Shown piece after piece: positions 15,401 to 27,401 of a DNA stretch of 64,000 nucleotides (position 1 is the first letter of the stretch; each line of letters begins with the position of its first letter). The notes under the pieces were generated by a model. It was given only the letters and a program-made list of their open reading frames with translations, was not told the DNA's origin and searched no databases. Source of the stretch: Sipunculus nudus (Eukaryota; Annelida; Sipuncula; Golfingiida; Sipunculidae); contig CM049306.1 in assembly GCA_026874595.1 (NCBI GenBank), positions 75,393,642-75,457,641 on the forward strand, in the 5' to 3' direction. Both the position numbers and the translations under genes were made by a program.

Positions 15401-18400
15401 CATCAGTTCCCTCTGACACCAATGAAGAAAGATCAAAAGTTAGTTCCAGATATTGGCCCCCCACATGTTATAAGGAGAAAATGATGGGATATCTATGAAT
15501 ATAAAGTTGTAGATGCCACTCCAAGCCAAGTGCAAAGGTATCCAAGACACATTCCCAGGTTGGCTCCAGATAAAGAGGACAAGACAAGAAGTTGGACGAG
15601 TCAACAGAGCAGCAGCACCCATGCCCACTCAGCGATGAATGCCTAAACACCCCAGCCACCAGCATGCAGACTAGAACATATGATGCCAGAGTGATCTTTG
15701 TTTTTTCATAAGCCAATGACAAGATTACATAAACATCATGAGGAGAACTACTGAACTTACATTAGGAAACTTCATCTCATATGTCGCTTGGAACTGCAGG
15801 TCATGACAACTTCCTCGAAGTCTGTGTCTTTTTCTGATGAAATCCTCTTCTGTAAACACAAACAAAGCTCACCTAGTTAAATTGGTTTCAAAATATGCAA
15901 TTAATTTGATAATGCAATTATTATTTCATCATACTCATATTAGATCAAGCTTAGCACATTGGTTTATACAGATTACTTTATAGAAGGATTCTAATGCCTT
16001 CAATGCTGGGCTTTAATTTTACCAACTTCCCAAATATAACCTGAAAGTTTGTTTTGCTGTTAAATGTTTGGTAAGTAACTGTCACATTTATATAGCCACA
16101 TAATAATAAAATAAGACAAGTTTTGGGTATCATTTTAGAAATTTTCCAGCCCATACTTTTCAAGAAATGTTAGACTTGCACGCTTTTAATACTGCACTTC
16201 ATTTTGTCCCACCACATAAAGACACCTGAATATTGAATGTTTGCTGTACTATCACTGGATAATTAACCATTACATTTGAGCTATCACACAGACACAGAGT
16301 TATCAAATGGATGGGTTGGCTGCATTAAACTTTACAGAAGAACAGATTTTGGGAAGACTTGTGATCACTATTGTACAAATCATTACAACATACACATTCT
16401 CTGTATCACACAGTGAATGAACAGATCTGGGGCAATACCTGTACAGTTTTCCAGGCTGTATTGTGTATACAATGTCTACTAAAAAGATGAAGCAAGTTAG
16501 CTTTATCATTAAAACAGTTATCAATAAAACTCAAGTGTGGGAGCATTTCTAAATTAATTTTCTTTTTCAGTTTAACATGATTATGAGAGCTTCAAACAGT
16601 ATTAAAGAGGAAAATAACCATTTTGATAAGAGACTTCATATCAAACATATCAGATATGACAACTGATATCTCAAACACTTTACCAATATTATTAATTTAA
16701 TTCAGGAAAAGACAGGGAAACGTAAACAATTTTGGTGAATACTCCTTTTTATGTGTTGTAATATATGTTACAACTGAAGGTGCCTAATAATACCTAGCCC
16801 TATCAGGCATGGCCAAACAGTTAAGCTGACTCTTACCCCTCTCAAGCTCAGAACTCTCTGCCTCTTCTATCAGTATACCAGTAATATCTCTCAGTATGTT
16901 CAGCTGAAATCAACACAATATATACACTTTGAGGGTGCTTTTCCATGTGCACGGCAGAAACTGCCGCACGTCAAACGCATGCGTTTGCCGCGCGGCCAGT
17001 CCATTTCCATGTGAGCGTTTGCCGCGCGGCTGCCGCGTGGCAAAAACATGCCTTCCTGTCACATATGAACGGACTAAAACATACGAATAAGGAGAAACCC
17101 CACGTGACGTCATTTAAGCGGAATTCCCCTGCGTTTGCCGTGCGGCAAACGCAGAAATCCAGCACTGCTGGATTCCAAAACTGACGCGTGCGTTTGCCGC
17201 GCGGCAATCGCATACATGGAAATAGCACATGACTTTTTAACTGGTTGGATTTTCGCCACGCGGCTGACGCTTGCAAAACGCGTACATGGAAAAGCACCCT
17301 GATGTGACTAAATGCATGAAGACAAAACTTTATCACAGCTTAACAACAAGAACAATTTTACACTGTTACTGTATGCTTCAACTAGAATATCAGCAAAAGC
17401 TGACAAAAGATCTCAGCCAAATGAAAAGTGAGTATGGTTGGTTACAGTAACAATTATGAAACAGGTTCTCACATGTGTATATATCTGTCTATATGTCTCT
17501 AGTTCAAGTGGGAGATTTGAACTAGATATGCATGTAGTACTACCCATACAAATATGGAGACAAGTGATACAGATCTGTATGATGATAAACACTGTGTGGG
17601 GGATTACCTGTAAAACAAGATGTCTTTAGTGACATGCGCAGGACAAATGACCCATCTCAGTACCCACACAGTAGTTACAGATCATCAAGGCCAATAATCA
17701 CACCATGTTTCATAACGATATCTCTAGTTGTTCCAGAGAAATAGGTCATAAGATATTTTCTATAAAAGCTATATGACCTTGAAAAGTAGGTCAAGGTGAC
17801 CCATGTTCGAACTTGACCAAGATTTTGATGATACAAATCTATCCTGAAGAAATGAAGGATCTCTTTTCAATTCTTTTTGAGATATCCTGGTAACACAAGG
17901 TAAAAGTAAACGGATGCTGAATAGTATGGGTGACGATAATAGCCCATCAGTGCATACAGGCTGAGGGCTTAAAAGGAGTGGCCTTCCTTAGAACAATCAC
18001 TTATTTGGTTAAACACAAAGACAGTAAACATGATGTAGTATGTATACCTCTCTTTCAAGTGTCTCCAAGTCTGTTGTGGATGGAGATGTAGGGGGTCTTT
18101 TCTTTGTCTGTTTTGCCTCACTGCTGTTGAGTAAAAACGTGCACAGATAAACACCATAAAGGACATCTTTCAGCCATCTTGTACAATTTTCTCAGATACT
18201 AGTTTCAAAGATATCATTCAATGCAAGAAGTCATATATGTTAATTTTCAAATATAGCTGAATAAAGGAACGAAATAAAATTGTTATATTAACATTGTGAA
18301 TTTTGTCTTAAATTTCTGTATCTAATTTTTCAAAGTTCATCCCATTTCTGCATTATGATATTTGACACTTTGTCAAACCTATGTTTCAGCTAGCTCAGAA

Positions 18401-18608
18401 ATAAGAGACCTAGAGGAAAGCTCAACAGTAGTTCTGCTCAATTTAAACGAGTTATTCTGGTAAAATTTAATATTAAAGTTTTTTAAAATTATTAACCAAC
18501 TCAAACATTGAAATTTGCAAACAAAATCACTGTAAAGTACCTGTTGTTATTATTTCTCTTGGCTGTCAGTGTATCTTCCAGCTGGACCAAATGGTCAATT
18601 GTGTCCAT
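9293..18608 (-). CDS. CENPP: Centromere protein P (CENP-P), seven coding exons identified
   Basis: CENP-P is a CCAN inner-kinetochore subunit that works with CENP-O, Q and U in the nucleus. Exons on the minus strand, in transcript order: 18608-18541, 18123-18048, 16903-16837, 15849-15761, 12374-12268, 11809-about 11481, 9429-9293 (stop TAA 9295-9293). The first five join in phase with GT-AG borders. Recognised against vertebrate CENP-P recalled from memory: the coiled-coil end LERELNILRDITGI, then RHRLRGSCHDLQFQ, then LAQFFGTLCHYQHLYSMR with LQEKYSHCVKI, and the C-terminal DKEKSIIADAPDRFKELQ. Order and spacing fit tandem RWD domains behind an N-terminal helix. Start: ATG 18608-18606 in an exon whose acceptor lies 10 nt upstream, so an untranslated 5' exon is expected. 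The vertebrate N-terminus is longer. Exon 6 has an unresolved frame conflict near 11644-11650. NOL8 lies divergently upstream. Confidence 0.85.
10483..10953. mobile_element. Possible MITE rich in GGACTCN repeats
   Basis: Short inverse ends ATGCAAG near both limits, and many GGACTC/GAGTCC words in the two arms. In a CENP-P intron. Boundaries uncertain. Confidence 0.35.
11481..11809 (-). CDS. CENPP: CENP-P exon 6, with frame conflict
   Basis: The acceptor cttgcag at 11812-11810 and the segment LAQFFGTLCHYQHLYSMR through LQEKYSHCVKI are clear. After GHPSKK the entry frame reaches a stop, while the +1-related frame stays open and reads GQVKFLSILPTLLTV, similar to the next vertebrate block. The switch occurs at or just after a run of seven A (T at 11644-11650 on +). 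The donor at 11480-11479 (CAG|gtcaat) is drawn as the 3' limit but is not proven. Confidence 0.65.
12268..12374 (-). CDS. CENPP: CENP-P exon 5
   Basis: Acceptor tctatag and donor GAG|gtaggt. It encodes QYEISNLKLMVEDDTATRDL, matching the central linker of CENP-P; the phase joins exon 4 (phase 0) and exon 6 (phase 2). Confidence 0.8.
13429..14408. mobile_element. pogo/Tigger-type MITE, 980 bp
   Basis: TIR CAGTAGAACGCCTG at both ends, with TA on each side (13427-13428, 14409-14410). It lies in a CENP-P intron, with no transposase. Confidence 0.75.
14768..15031. mobile_element. Possible MITE with TGCCTCTGCCA ends
   Basis: AATGCCTCTGCCAGGAGGG at the left and TGGCAGAGGCTTAC at the right form inverted ends of about 10 bp. 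In a CENP-P intron. Confidence 0.45.
15761..15849 (-). CDS. CENPP: CENP-P exon 4
   Basis: Acceptor gtttacag and donor AAT|gtaagt. It encodes EEDFIRKRHRLRGSCHDLQF and a following strand QATYEMKF; the RHRL-G-CH core is the most recognisable CENP-P block. Confidence 0.85.
16837..16903 (-). CDS. CENPP: CENP-P exon 3
   Basis: Acceptor gatttcag and donor GGG|gtaaga. It encodes LNILRDITGILIEEAESSEL, the end of the N-terminal helix before the first RWD. Confidence 0.8.
16933..17299. mobile_element. PIF/Harbinger-like MITE, CpG-rich
   Basis: Terminal inverted repeats GGGTGCTTTTCCATGT and ACATGGAAAAGCACCC are flanked by TGA on both sides (16930-16932, 17300-17302), a 3-bp duplication. The interior repeats CGTTTGCCGCGCGGC in both orientations. 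It lies in the CENP-P intron between exons 2 and 3. The family call rests on duplication length and repeat shape only. Confidence 0.65.
18048..18123 (-). CDS. CENPP: CENP-P exon 2 with tandem acceptor
   Basis: Encodes a basic, Ser/Thr-rich linker (KQTKKRPPTSPSTT) then DLETLERE. The acceptor is cagcag, so two AGs three bases apart can be used and would include or omit one serine. Donor GAG|gtatac. Confidence 0.75.
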
Positions 18609-18618
18609 GGCTGAGTAT
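18541..18618 (-). CDS. CENPP: CENP-P first coding exon
   Basis: The acceptor aaatttcag is followed by 10 untranslated bases and ATG at 18608, encoding MDTIDHLVQLEDTLTAKR. Donor AACAG|gtactt. The acceptor before the start codon means transcription begins further upstream, beyond at least one intron. Confidence 0.7.
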
Positions 18619-19836
18619 CTGAAATTTTAAAGTTATAAACTTATGAAATGTAAGGTCTCCTTCTCATGCAGGGAGAACTGAAACATTCAACTCATGGTAC
18701 TACTGTATTAATCCAGGGCACAAAATTAACTTTTTTATCCACCAGAAATAGGGTCCTGCACCCAAAAAAATTTGCCAGACCATACAGAATTCCACCTGAC
18801 TCCTTATGAATGTTTGTTCCAAGTTGTTAAACTACTTCTCTCAGGCGGGAAAAAATGACTGGCCCAGAGGAGTGGGAGTGTACTACCAGTCTATGTCACT
18901 ATATGCAAATGACTTTTCGTCATCATAGGTTACCAGTGTTATTCCCATATACGGAAATATTCTATTTACGGAGAAAGCGATCTAACTGGAGGCGTATTCT
19001 TGGTTAGGCATCACACGGGTAATGATACAACTACTAACAGACCTTCGGTTGGAAACAGTCAATTCTCTTTTCATCAGAGTAACATGAATGGTAAAAGAAA
19101 TGCCAGAAAAGGTGTCCTGTGCCTGGATGACATTAACCATACCCCTGAGAAAACTACCTGCCATTTCCGGGGATCAGTCATTAATTTTACACCCTGTAAG
19201 CATTTTGTATTGTATATTATCATCATCATGAGCAAAATGCCTCATCTGACTTATCTTACTGAATTATCACTAAGCATGAAGGATATCTTTATCATCATGA
19301 TCAAACATATGAAAACAATAAAAATTGTAAACTTTGACCACATACCTATCATTGCAATACTGCAAAACCAATCACATTTTTGTATTCTGAATGAAACTGT
19401 TTGTATGCTGTGTGTATGCTAATAATAATCAGTTTAAATGCCATGTACTGATTAAAGAAACACTAAAACACTGGGAGCAAAGGTTTTCCCCATTAAATTT
19501 AGTTACTGGTATCTATCCTATATCAGAAAAGTATCAAATTTGTGGGCCAGAGTACTGGTATATGCTGAATGTGTGTATATATTAATATTACCTTGACTAA
19601 GTCTTAGTTCTGCAGTGTACACATTAAGCTGTGTTTCCATTGTGGGTAAAAACGTGAAAAATCGTTCATACAATTGGTTAAATGAGTCCATAAGTGTATA
19701 AATGTATGTGCATATACATGTTAAAATCACCAGAGGAGTGATTATCACATACACAGTCTGCGTGAACTTTCCCATCCTTCTGATGAAGACCTGCCAGATC
19801 CACTGTGTCACTTTACAAATCTGCCAGTTCAAGCAA

Positions 19837-20274
19837 ACTGTGGTTGGCTTTATATTTGTGAGGTTAAAATTTTGCGATTTCTTCATTTTTAGTGATTCGC
19901 TAGGGTTTCATTTTCATGATGGCATCGTAACCAATACATTCTAAGTACAGCAGTATTTGTATTGATTTTAAATTTAGAACAAATCCTACAATACCTCACT
20001 CATTTCTGGTTCAGTGGTTCACTTATGACCTATGTCACAGTTGATATATCTCATGATTGTGATTACTGCATGTTTTTATACCCGCAATGATTAGTTTTCT
20101 GTTTATGTTGTTTCCAGAGGTGTGATAACTAATCAGTTTTGCAAATTCATCAGCCCCTCTTGCTCATCTTAGGTGATAAGGTATTTTATTCCCCAGGGTT
20201 TTATATTCTTGATTATTTCATATTTGCAAATATCGCGAAATTAAAACCCTTGCGAATAAAAAGGCAACCACAGT
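19837..20274. mobile_element. MITE with ACTGTGGTTG ends
   Basis: TIRs ACTGTGGTTGGC and GCAACCACAGT enclose about 440 bp; inner arms also match (GTGAGGTTAAAATTTTGCGA against TCGCGAAATTAAAACC). A diverged relative is at 8897-9285. Confidence 0.6.
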
Positions 20275-21462
20275 ATGTGGGCATACATGAATACAAAGCT
20301 CAACTTAAAGTGTTGTTATTACAAGAACATGTATCTATGTAGTCATTATCATTTTTACAACCCTATCCAAATCAAAGTAGTTACATCCAGCAAGTCTCTG
20401 ATTAAGGTAGCTAATAATTCTAACAGGATGAAGCCATGTGAATATCACAGTAACTTACCTCTTATTACCTGTGTTCAAAAGTGAGAATGCAACTCAAAGT
20501 ACCCTTATATATACAGCAGACATAACACACAGAAATATGATTGGCCCACAAGTGTACCACACTGCTGACAATTAGGAACCGTTGTAAACATGTTCATGGT
20601 GTGCTTTATTAATCAACATCAAGCTAGGGCAAAGCAAGTCATTAAATCCTGATTACCAACTCACAACCAGTTCATGTATTGTGCAAACTCACTGGTGGTG
20701 ATTCAGAATCAATCTCATTTTTTTCTGCAACAGTGGACTAGAAATGGGCACAATGGGCTATTCAGGCCTATTTATCAGGCTTTTGTAGAGGTTTCATGCA
20801 TCCAGAGAGAGGATAATCTTTATTAACATTGTCAGATTATGATCTATCTCACTGATACTGGAGAAAATAAAAGAAAACAGAATTTTTGTCAAAGCAAACA
20901 TAATTCACATAGATCCTGATCCACAGCTCCTGTGTTCTCTTTCAGAGTGTCAGTTTGAGCAACAGGGGTCACATTTGACCAACATGGACCACAGGTGCAC
21001 TGGAACAAAGGAGCCCCTAATACTGGATGCATGCCTATGTTCTTAATAGGGACAAAAAAATTGCCCAGTATATCACATTGTTATATAATCGTTTGAATTA
21101 AATATTTATCATGCTGATCTAGATTTCCATCACAATATAATGGACTCTTCCTGTGGGTGTAATCCTAACATGAACATCATCATCAATACCTTATTCTCAA
21201 ATGTTGATCCCAGTAGATACCTCAATCCCAAATCTACTGATGCCAGGGAATAATATAATTAATTATGAACATATTTTTTGTGCTGGGTCATACACTCATC
21301 GACCTTGTTTTATGTTAAAACATCATGAACATTTAAGTTAATCCTAAACTCTCTCTCTCTCTCTCTCTCTGATATTTATTTGAGCTACTCAAAACATGTA
21401 ATTAAATGAATCAAGAATGTATTATAATATATAAATCACTCTTATTATTTATTTATATTTCA

Positions 21463-21527
21463 GGAATGAAAGCCAATGTCCAGGATTACATCAACTCTTG
21501 TCAAAAGTGCATTCAATACAAACCTAA
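21463..21527 (+). pseudogene. Ty3/Gypsy integrase relic, zinc-finger part
   Basis: Encodes the second half of an integrase HHCC finger (C-x2-C within YINSCQKC) followed by KPK. The reading frame is cut at 21527/21528 by Helentron-like copy A and resumes at 22711, so one pol gene was split by the insertion. Confidence 0.75.
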
Positions 21528-22710
21528 ACTAGAATACTAGTAGTCGACAAGCGACTACGTGTATCCGCCTAAATCAGAGTGGAACGGGTGAAGTGAGGCA
21601 TGGATTGAGTGGCAAGGGGAAATAGAGTGAAGTGTTGCATATTAGCATGGAAGTCTGCAGCCAAATTGTGTATGTAGGTTGCGCCACCTACCACAAAATC
21701 CAGAAAGCTGTCCAAGTTGTATACATATGCAAAATTTAAGGCAGATAAGTCAAACCACTACATGTATACGAGTGATTTTAGCCCGTTGCAGACAAACAGA
21801 TGGACGCTGTGCAAAAATGGTTGTAGGTGGCGCCACAAGTTTTGCGTATGATAAAGAGCTATGTGAGAACTATACACATGCAAAACTTTGGCCCAATCGG
21901 TCAAACGGTTCCCAAGATATGAGCTTGGATGTCTGCTGCATAAACTAGAATGCAGGTGGCGCCACCTGTCACAAAATAAAGAGAGCTGTCGGGGATGTAT
22001 TAACCTGCAAAATTTAAGGCGGATATGTCAAACCACTGCCAAGATATGAGTGATTTTATCCCATGGCAGACAAACAGACGGGAGCTGTGCAAAAATGGCT
22101 GCAGGTGGCGCCACCAGTTTTGTGTATGATCAAGAGCTATGTGAGATCTATACACATGCAAAATTTTGGCCCAATCCGTCAAACGGTTCCCGAGATATGA
22201 GCTTGGATGTCTGCAGGGTAAACGTGAATGTAGGTGGCGCCACCTGTCATAAAATCAAAAAAGCTATCCAGGATGTATACGCATGCCGAATTTCAGGTGA
22301 ATTAGTCAAATCACTGCAGAGATATGAGTGATTTTAACCCAAGGCAGACGAACAGATGGACACTGTGCAAACATGGTTGCAGGTGGCGCCACCATTTTTT
22401 GTGTATGTTATAAAGCTCTCCAAGGGCTACATTTGTGCAAAAAAATTTTCCTGATCGGTCAAACGGTTCCCGAGATATGTGGGTTTATGTGTGGAAACAG
22501 ACGCACAAACGGACGCAGAGCGCAGAGGAAAAGGTCAGAGGTCAAAACAAAATGGGGGCACAGCAGTTCACATGTGACCCAAACATAATCCCGGGTTTCA
22601 TGAAATTCCGCCCAGCGGTTACGGAGTTCTCTGGACACCTACGCAGTGGTGGCGGCGGCGGCGGTGGGCTGAAAACATAGTATCCGCAAAACTCTGTTTT
22701 GGCGGATACA
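21528..22710 (-). mobile_element. Helentron-like non-autonomous element, copy A
   Basis: Read on the minus strand it starts TGTATCCGCCAAAACAGAGT and ends with the matching inverted block GGCGGATACA, a hairpin (GTAGTCG-CTTGT-CGACTAC, 21558-21540) and the tail TAGTATTCTAGT. There is no coding capacity and no target duplication. The interior is an array of alternating half-units around GGTGGCGCCACC. This subterminal-inverted-repeat plus 3' hairpin plan is that of Helentron-associated elements (HINEs). It lies inside the Gypsy pol relic. Confidence 0.8.
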
Positions 22711-23500
22711 ACTACAAAAGGATGCGCCACCTATAAACCAGTTTCCTGTACCCAGCAAAGTTTGAGCATGATTGGCATTGATCCTATAAGACCACTGCAG
22801 GAAACCAGTCAGGGAATATGTACATAGACTAGTGGCCATGCCAGACCACTTCTTTAAATGGACAGAAGCACCAGTTATTCCTGGAGTAATGTGTAGTGCG
22901 CTGCAGAATTTGTGTACAATGTTGTATGTCACTTAGAATGTGTGAATATTCTAATCAGTGATAAAGGGCACAGGTTTGTGAACCAAATCATGGATTACCT
23001 GTTGGATAAGTTTGGGGATGACCATCAAGTTTCTTCTTCCTTCCATCCTCAAATGGCCAAAGAGAACATAACAATCGTTGGTATCAGAGCAATGTTTAAA
23101 ATCAGGATATACTTCTTCTGGGAGTTTTGTTCACATATTACGTCAGTACATGCATCAACCAAATTTACACCCATCTAAGTATTAAATGTATGGCCATTCA
23201 GCTATGATGCCTGGAGGAAAAACACCCTCCAACTCTTTGAATGAAGAGCAAGCATCTGTGGATACAGACCTCCTACAAACTCTGGACGATATTCAGGACA
23301 AAATAAAGAGCAAGACTCCCACCAACATCAGCCAAGCAAAGCTAGATAGGAACTATGGCCAACATCACAAAAGTTACCTAGAACTTGAGCTCGGACTAGT
23401 CGACATAAAGAATGGCCTCCATGGAATGGGCTCAAAACCAGGGCCACACACTGTTATTTCATCGCTCTGTTGTAAGCAAAAATTAGTGTGGATTAGCTAA
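22711..23500 (+). pseudogene. Ty3/Gypsy integrase relic, core and C-terminal part
   Basis: Contains the segment before the core, then a DDE-type core fragment with SDKG, FVNQIMDYLLDKFG and HPQ motifs, and after 23186 a region like the integrase C-terminal domain (GLHGMGSKPGPH). Stop codons at about 22762 and 22768, a frame break near 22920 and a changed glutamate region show it is dead. Its LTRs were not found. Confidence 0.75.
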
Positions 23501-23618
23501 AAACTATTAAAACATAAAAAGACAGTTGTGGAGTGCAGGCATTAAGACCCTACAGCACAGTGCATCTTTATGAAAGTATTTGGACTACAAACTTGTAAAC
23601 CTCTTTTTCTTTTTGCAG

Positions 23619-23929
23619 ATAATTATCCGAAATAAGAAATGTTTAGTTACATGTAAAAATCAACCATGGAAAAGGATGTCATTGGGGCAACTGATGCAGT
23701 ATTTCTCACAAATTGATTCCCCACTTGAGGTGGACATCACAGTGTATTCAAAAGTTGGAAACTCCTTAGAATTGCCGACTTATTCAGCATTCTTTGATAA
23801 TCACATGAAAACAGAAAGTGCAATTTACTTGGAGAACACTGGTTGCCATTTTAATGGTTATTTCAGTAATTTAAAATGGACCACCCATATGCTAAATATA
23901 GTGTATCAATCCTTGCGAAATGAAAGTTA
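23619..23929 (+). other. Possible unassigned exon or repeat ORF
   Basis: A pyrimidine-rich acceptor (ctttttgcag) precedes an open frame of about 100 codons ending TAA at 23927, with mixed composition (MSLGQLMQYFSQIDSPLEV). I recognise no family. It directly follows a Gypsy pol relic and may belong to that degraded element. Confidence 0.2.
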
Positions 23930-25483
23930 AAACCAAGCACTGATTGACATAGAGTTAATCTTATTAAGACTGCATGGATAAACTATATATCAGTACTTCA
24001 AGCCATTTCCTGCATTATTTGTTAGTGTTTCATGTATTTGAGGATTGTTTTAACATAAATTATTATTAATACATAAACATCACCTGAAGAAGCCAGATAT
24101 TTTTATAAAGTAGAAAAAACTAATTTATTTTAGTGAGTGGGTCTAAATATATGGCCATTTTTTCAATTGAGATTTTTATTCCAGCTCTATGTGTTCAAAT
24201 GTATGCATGTATAATCTTGTAGTGTTTTCAAAACCCAGAGGTGAACTACATAGGCCAAAAAAATAAAAGGTATGGTTCTTAGGCACTGCCTGCGTCAATT
24301 TTTAACCCCCGCATCAAAAATCTTTCTTTTTTATTTTCAACAGAAACTTACCAATTTTGAGTTCCAGCAGCTCGGACATTTCTTTCAAGAAGATAAAATC
24401 ATACAATTTTGATAAAATTTCCTTTCTTATGTAGTGCTTTTACTTGTTAAGAAAAATAAAACTGTTATTATCATGCTTTTTCCTTATCATTTGACATTTT
24501 TATCAAAACAAACAAAAATTTAAAATAAAAAAAAACGCCCGCATTGATTTCTGAAAAAAAGTTCCGGAGAACCAAACCTTATTTTTTGGCCTTAAGTTTC
24601 TTACATAAATGATTATTTGGGCAACACTGACATTCAGTATAGACAGACTTAAATTTCGCTGTAATGGTATTTGTGTCATTAATAAATCTTTGGTTAGACT
24701 TATGAGTACTTATATAATATATAGTTAATCAAACAAAAAATAAAATTGTCAACCTTATTGGTCAAAAGGTAACTGTTCTTGGTCTATTGTTAGTTACTGG
24801 GGACAGCTGTGTAATGCTGCCTCGATCTACAGACATGCTTGGTTCATCTTTAATGACACCATGTATTTTGTGCAGTTTAGTGTGAATAAATCTGTTCTAG
24901 ATTCACATCTGATGATCAAGAATAAATTTTTATATATATTTATTTATAGTTTGAAGCACAGATTGACATGAAGCTAGTCAGATTTGAGGGGGTATAAATA
25001 GATTAAGCCAGAATATACCCAGAGTATATTCTAGAATGGGCTACATTATACCTTGGCATTAACTGGGCATGGGGTATAATCTTGCCTGCTGCACTGGCAT
25101 GGACGGGTGACAGAAAAAAGCCCACCCTGACAAAAGCCCACCAGACAAGAGCCCACTGGACAAAAAGCCCATCCTTGACTAAAATATAAAATTAAATGAT
25201 TTAATAAAGTTTTTCTAAATTTTTTTAAGTACAACTATCATTAATATAACATTTTTTTATACTAGTGGCAAGTATTTTATACGTTTATGTGCTCATATAC
25301 ATGCTTATATATCTAATACTTACAAAAGGAATTCAGTTCACGTTTGTTCGCAATGTTCTCTAAAACCGCGTTGTGTACAATATTGTGCCATACATCTTTT
25401 GAAAGGTTATTATCCCTGCAGTGACATAGGCAGTATGAAAATAAATAATTTTTAATGTTCATAAAATTTTACCGAGCCCAGCC
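23930..25483. other. AT-rich spacer
   Basis: No gene found. A small cluster of AGCCCACC/GACAAAAGCCC words lies at 25.10-25.17 kb. Confidence 0.5.
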
Positions 25484-26236
25484 GAACTGCCTTCAGCAAT
25501 CACCGGTCACTTAACCTCTAACACTAAGGACTATTGTTCATATGAATAACACTTGCTTTAATGAGGGATTTGACCCACGTGCGTGGTCAGTAAAAGAGAA
25601 CTGGCTTTATGAAATGGAGAGTTCAACCCAGGAGGGTTAATAACAAAACCTTATTCAAGTTCCCAATTTCAGGAACGGGGCTGGGGTGGGGTGGGGTTCA
25701 GTGGTGGCAGGGGTTTCAGGCCTCAAAATCTGTCTGATACGATGAAAAGAAGGTTGCGGAGGTTGAAAATGGGATACGGACCCCACTGCATGGAGTCCCG
25801 CTGGGTCGGCTTCTGCTACTTACGATGTATGCATATTTCTGTTTCCTTCTTCAGGAACAGTTTCCTTGCAACGTACATTTAATTAATCTTTCATGTGTTC
25901 CTCACATCAACCTATTCTTTATACGTCCAACGATAGAAACCAGTCAAATATAAACAAAACACTGTATGCCCCCGCGTCTCATTCCGGTTCACAATGTAAA
26001 TCATCACTGACCAGGTCTTTAAAGTAAACATACCGGGGTATGTTTTGCCACGAGCACAGCGCCACAAAATAACAGTAAAAAATATTTGTACATATCGTAT
26101 TCCGAGAGTATCCCACTAAAAATCCATATTTTATTTTAACTTTTATAATAAAAAAATAAGCCAACATTCAATATCTCAGTAAATATATCTCCCAAACCCC
26201 GGTAAAAAGCCTGGTATACCGGGTTTATCAGCTAGT
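25484..26236 (+). repeat. Interspersed repeat F, copy 1
   Basis: About 750 bp matching 32370-33157 in inverted orientation, including the shared end tataccgggtttatcagctag and the block gttcatatgaataacacttg. No coding sequence was recognised and the element class is unknown. Confidence 0.65.
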
Positions 26237-27121
26237 CTGTTACAAATCTGTCTGCAGCTTGCTAAAACAGATATTTATATACGTGTACATATATGTGATA
26301 TATTTATATTTTTCAAAGATCACTTTATAGATCACTATATTTAAATATATTATATTATATGGACATATGGCATGGACAATACTTCGACTGGCAAGCAAGT
26401 GGCAAATAACTAACAGGTATGTGCACAAAATGCTTTATTTTGTTATGTTTTTTTAACTGATAAATTAAAATAATTATTTTGAACATGTTACAAAGAAAAA
26501 AATCCATAATATGATATTTGCTCAATACATTTAAAATCTGATTAAATATTTGCAACAGCAGCCTTAATTTATTTTACAAATCTAAGTTCAAAATCAGACT
26601 GCAGCACAAAAGCACTCAGCAAACTTCAGGTATCACTGCCTGACAAATGATTTAAACTAAATATGTCACGAATTATCAATTGAGGAACAATATATTCCTC
26701 ATATATTTTATGCATACAAACTGTAACTGAAGGAATAAAGTATATCATGATTAATTCATGGCTGAATACTGTTGTAAAGCTTAAGAGCAGCAGATGTGGA
26801 TATTAGAACACTTATGCAGTGTATATAACGCTGTTGTGCAGTAGCCTATTGACAAGACTGATTTGGGGTCAAGTGGTTATTTCATTTAACTTAACATCAT
26901 AAATTTGTGAAGTACAGTGCTTCACAACTTTCATCCCTGTATCTCTTGTCTTTTATGGTTCAATTATATATATATGCAGATAATTACTACTTGTTCTAGC
27001 TTTTTTGTAAACTGAATACCAAATCTGCTTCACGAGCTGAGTGTGCTTCGTAGAAATGCCTAATGGAATACACCTCATTACTGAATTCTCATTTAAGTTA
27101 ATGAATTATGAACCCATATTA

Positions 27122-27210
27122 CAGTGAAACTCCACTAAGTCAGACACTCAAGGGACTGGAGGATTTTGTCCTGATTAGTTAGTTTTCCTGATGAGAGGAG
27201 TTGTGTTAAT
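27122..27210. mobile_element. Fragment of pogo/Tigger-type MITE
   Basis: TA then CAGTGAAACTCCACTAAGTC and a GGACTGGAGGATTTTGTCC stretch typical of these elements; no right end was found. Confidence 0.4.
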
Positions 27211-27347
27211 TCACATTTTATTAATACTGGTATTTTAATTAATTGTATGTTTAAAATGAAGTTTATTTAATTAAATTGAAATCATATCAATTAGAATAAT
27301 TTTATAAGAGGTATATTCTGGAAGATTAAATATATATTTGAAATTTA

Positions 27348-27351
<4 letters not shown>

Positions 27352-27399
<48 letters not shown>
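27352..27399. repeat. (AT)n microsatellite
   Basis: Uninterrupted alternating AT. Confidence 0.95.

Positions 27400-27401
<2 letters not shown>

Noticed and set aside
16971-17336. 121-codon frame on the minus strand
   Set aside because: Lies within the CpG-rich MITE; its bias follows the repeated CGTTTGCCGCG words.
19000-19422. 140-codon frame on the plus strand
   Set aside because: No ATG at its stated start, isoleucine-rich AT composition, no motif and no splice pairs.
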